Under the pieces are notes generated by a model. The model worked only from the letters and a program-made list of their open reading frames with translations, was not told where the DNA came from and made no database searches. Shown in pieces: positions 63,957 through 64,000 of a DNA stretch of 64,000 nucleotides (positions are counted from its first letter, which is position 1; each line of letters opens with the position of its first letter). Position numbers and translations under genes: made by a program. Source of the DNA: Rhizobium sp. N324 (GTDB lineage Bacteria > Pseudomonadota > Alphaproteobacteria > Rhizobiales > Rhizobiaceae); NCBI RefSeq assembly GCF_001664485.1, contig NZ_CP013630.1:2049001-2113000 (forward strand), written 5' to 3'.

Positions 63957-63976
63957 CCGGGTTTTCTTCTTTTCGG
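63938..63976 (+). terminator. intrinsic terminator of the lpx operon, overlapping the lpxB stop
   Basis: AAAACCCGGTC (63938-63948) pairs with GACCGGGTTTT (63955-63965), followed by a T-rich run (TTTTCTTCTTTT). The lpxB stop codon (63954-63956) lies at the base of the right arm. Confidence 0.85.
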
Positions 63977-64000
63977 GCGATATATCGGCCGAAGCGATCA

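Overview
The window reads as the chromosome of a Rhizobium-type alphaproteobacterium (R. leguminosarum/R. etli group by impression). The support is an aapJQMP general amino-acid transporter operon, ClpS/ClpA, a phasin, an EipB (DUF1849) envelope protein, an NDUFS4-like ETC subunit, DUF3126 and DUF3597 proteins, and LpxI instead of LpxH. Species cannot be fixed from the sequence alone.

Region 1 (1 to about 18.7 kb) is the right-hand part of a tailed prophage, most likely podovirus-like. It runs from a head-tail stabilisation protein (cut by the window edge) through a GNAT-like protein, two large ejection-type proteins (one with a lysozyme-like domain) and a tail fibre, to a lysis cassette (holin-like DUF7940 protein, GH24 endolysin, nested Rz/Rz1 spanins). 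A beta-helix tailspike-like protein and a DUF1515 protein follow. After them comes accessory cargo: a membrane-anchored SGNH esterase, a thermonuclease, a stand-alone LigD-type DNA ligase, small membrane proteins and lipoproteins, and ribbon-helix-helix (RHH) regulators. No integrase or repressor is visible, so these probably lie left of the window. The right boundary is probably the 3' end of tRNA-Arg(UCU) at 18771-18847.

Region 2 (18.8-27.1 kb) is a loose accessory stretch. It holds the ETC subunit gene with tRNA-Arg, a tRNA-Pro, a secreted beta-helix/RTX protein, and an inverted decayed copy of the ETC/tRNA-Arg block. It also holds an RDD membrane protein, small secreted proteins, a DUF3597 protein and an exported protein made of 14-residue repeats.

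Region 3 (27.1-40.5 kb) is mostly core metabolism and stress functions: aapJQMP, metC, an FAD monooxygenase, a zinc-finger protein, an alpha/beta hydrolase, cysE, a DUF3126 gene, a phasin with PhaR-like upstream sites, clpS and clpA.

Region 4 (40.7-46.6 kb) is a small aromatic-catabolism island between clpA and a HIT-family gene. An hpaI/hpaH/intradiol-dioxygenase operon is divergent from a GntR regulator, a TIM-barrel isomerase and aroQ. Two matching 14-bp palindromes sit one in each arm of the divergent promoter region. Three gene relics (periplasmic binding protein, CHMI, Gfo/Idh oxidoreductase) mark an island that is being eroded.

Region 5 (46.6-64 kb) is core. A HIT / FemAB-like / GDPD / RidA group precedes eipB. 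Then comes the conserved translation and envelope cluster rpsB-tsf-pyrH-frr-uppS-cdsA-rseP-bamA-lpxD-fabZ-lpxA-lpxI-lpxB, closed by a strong terminator that overlaps the lpxB stop codon.
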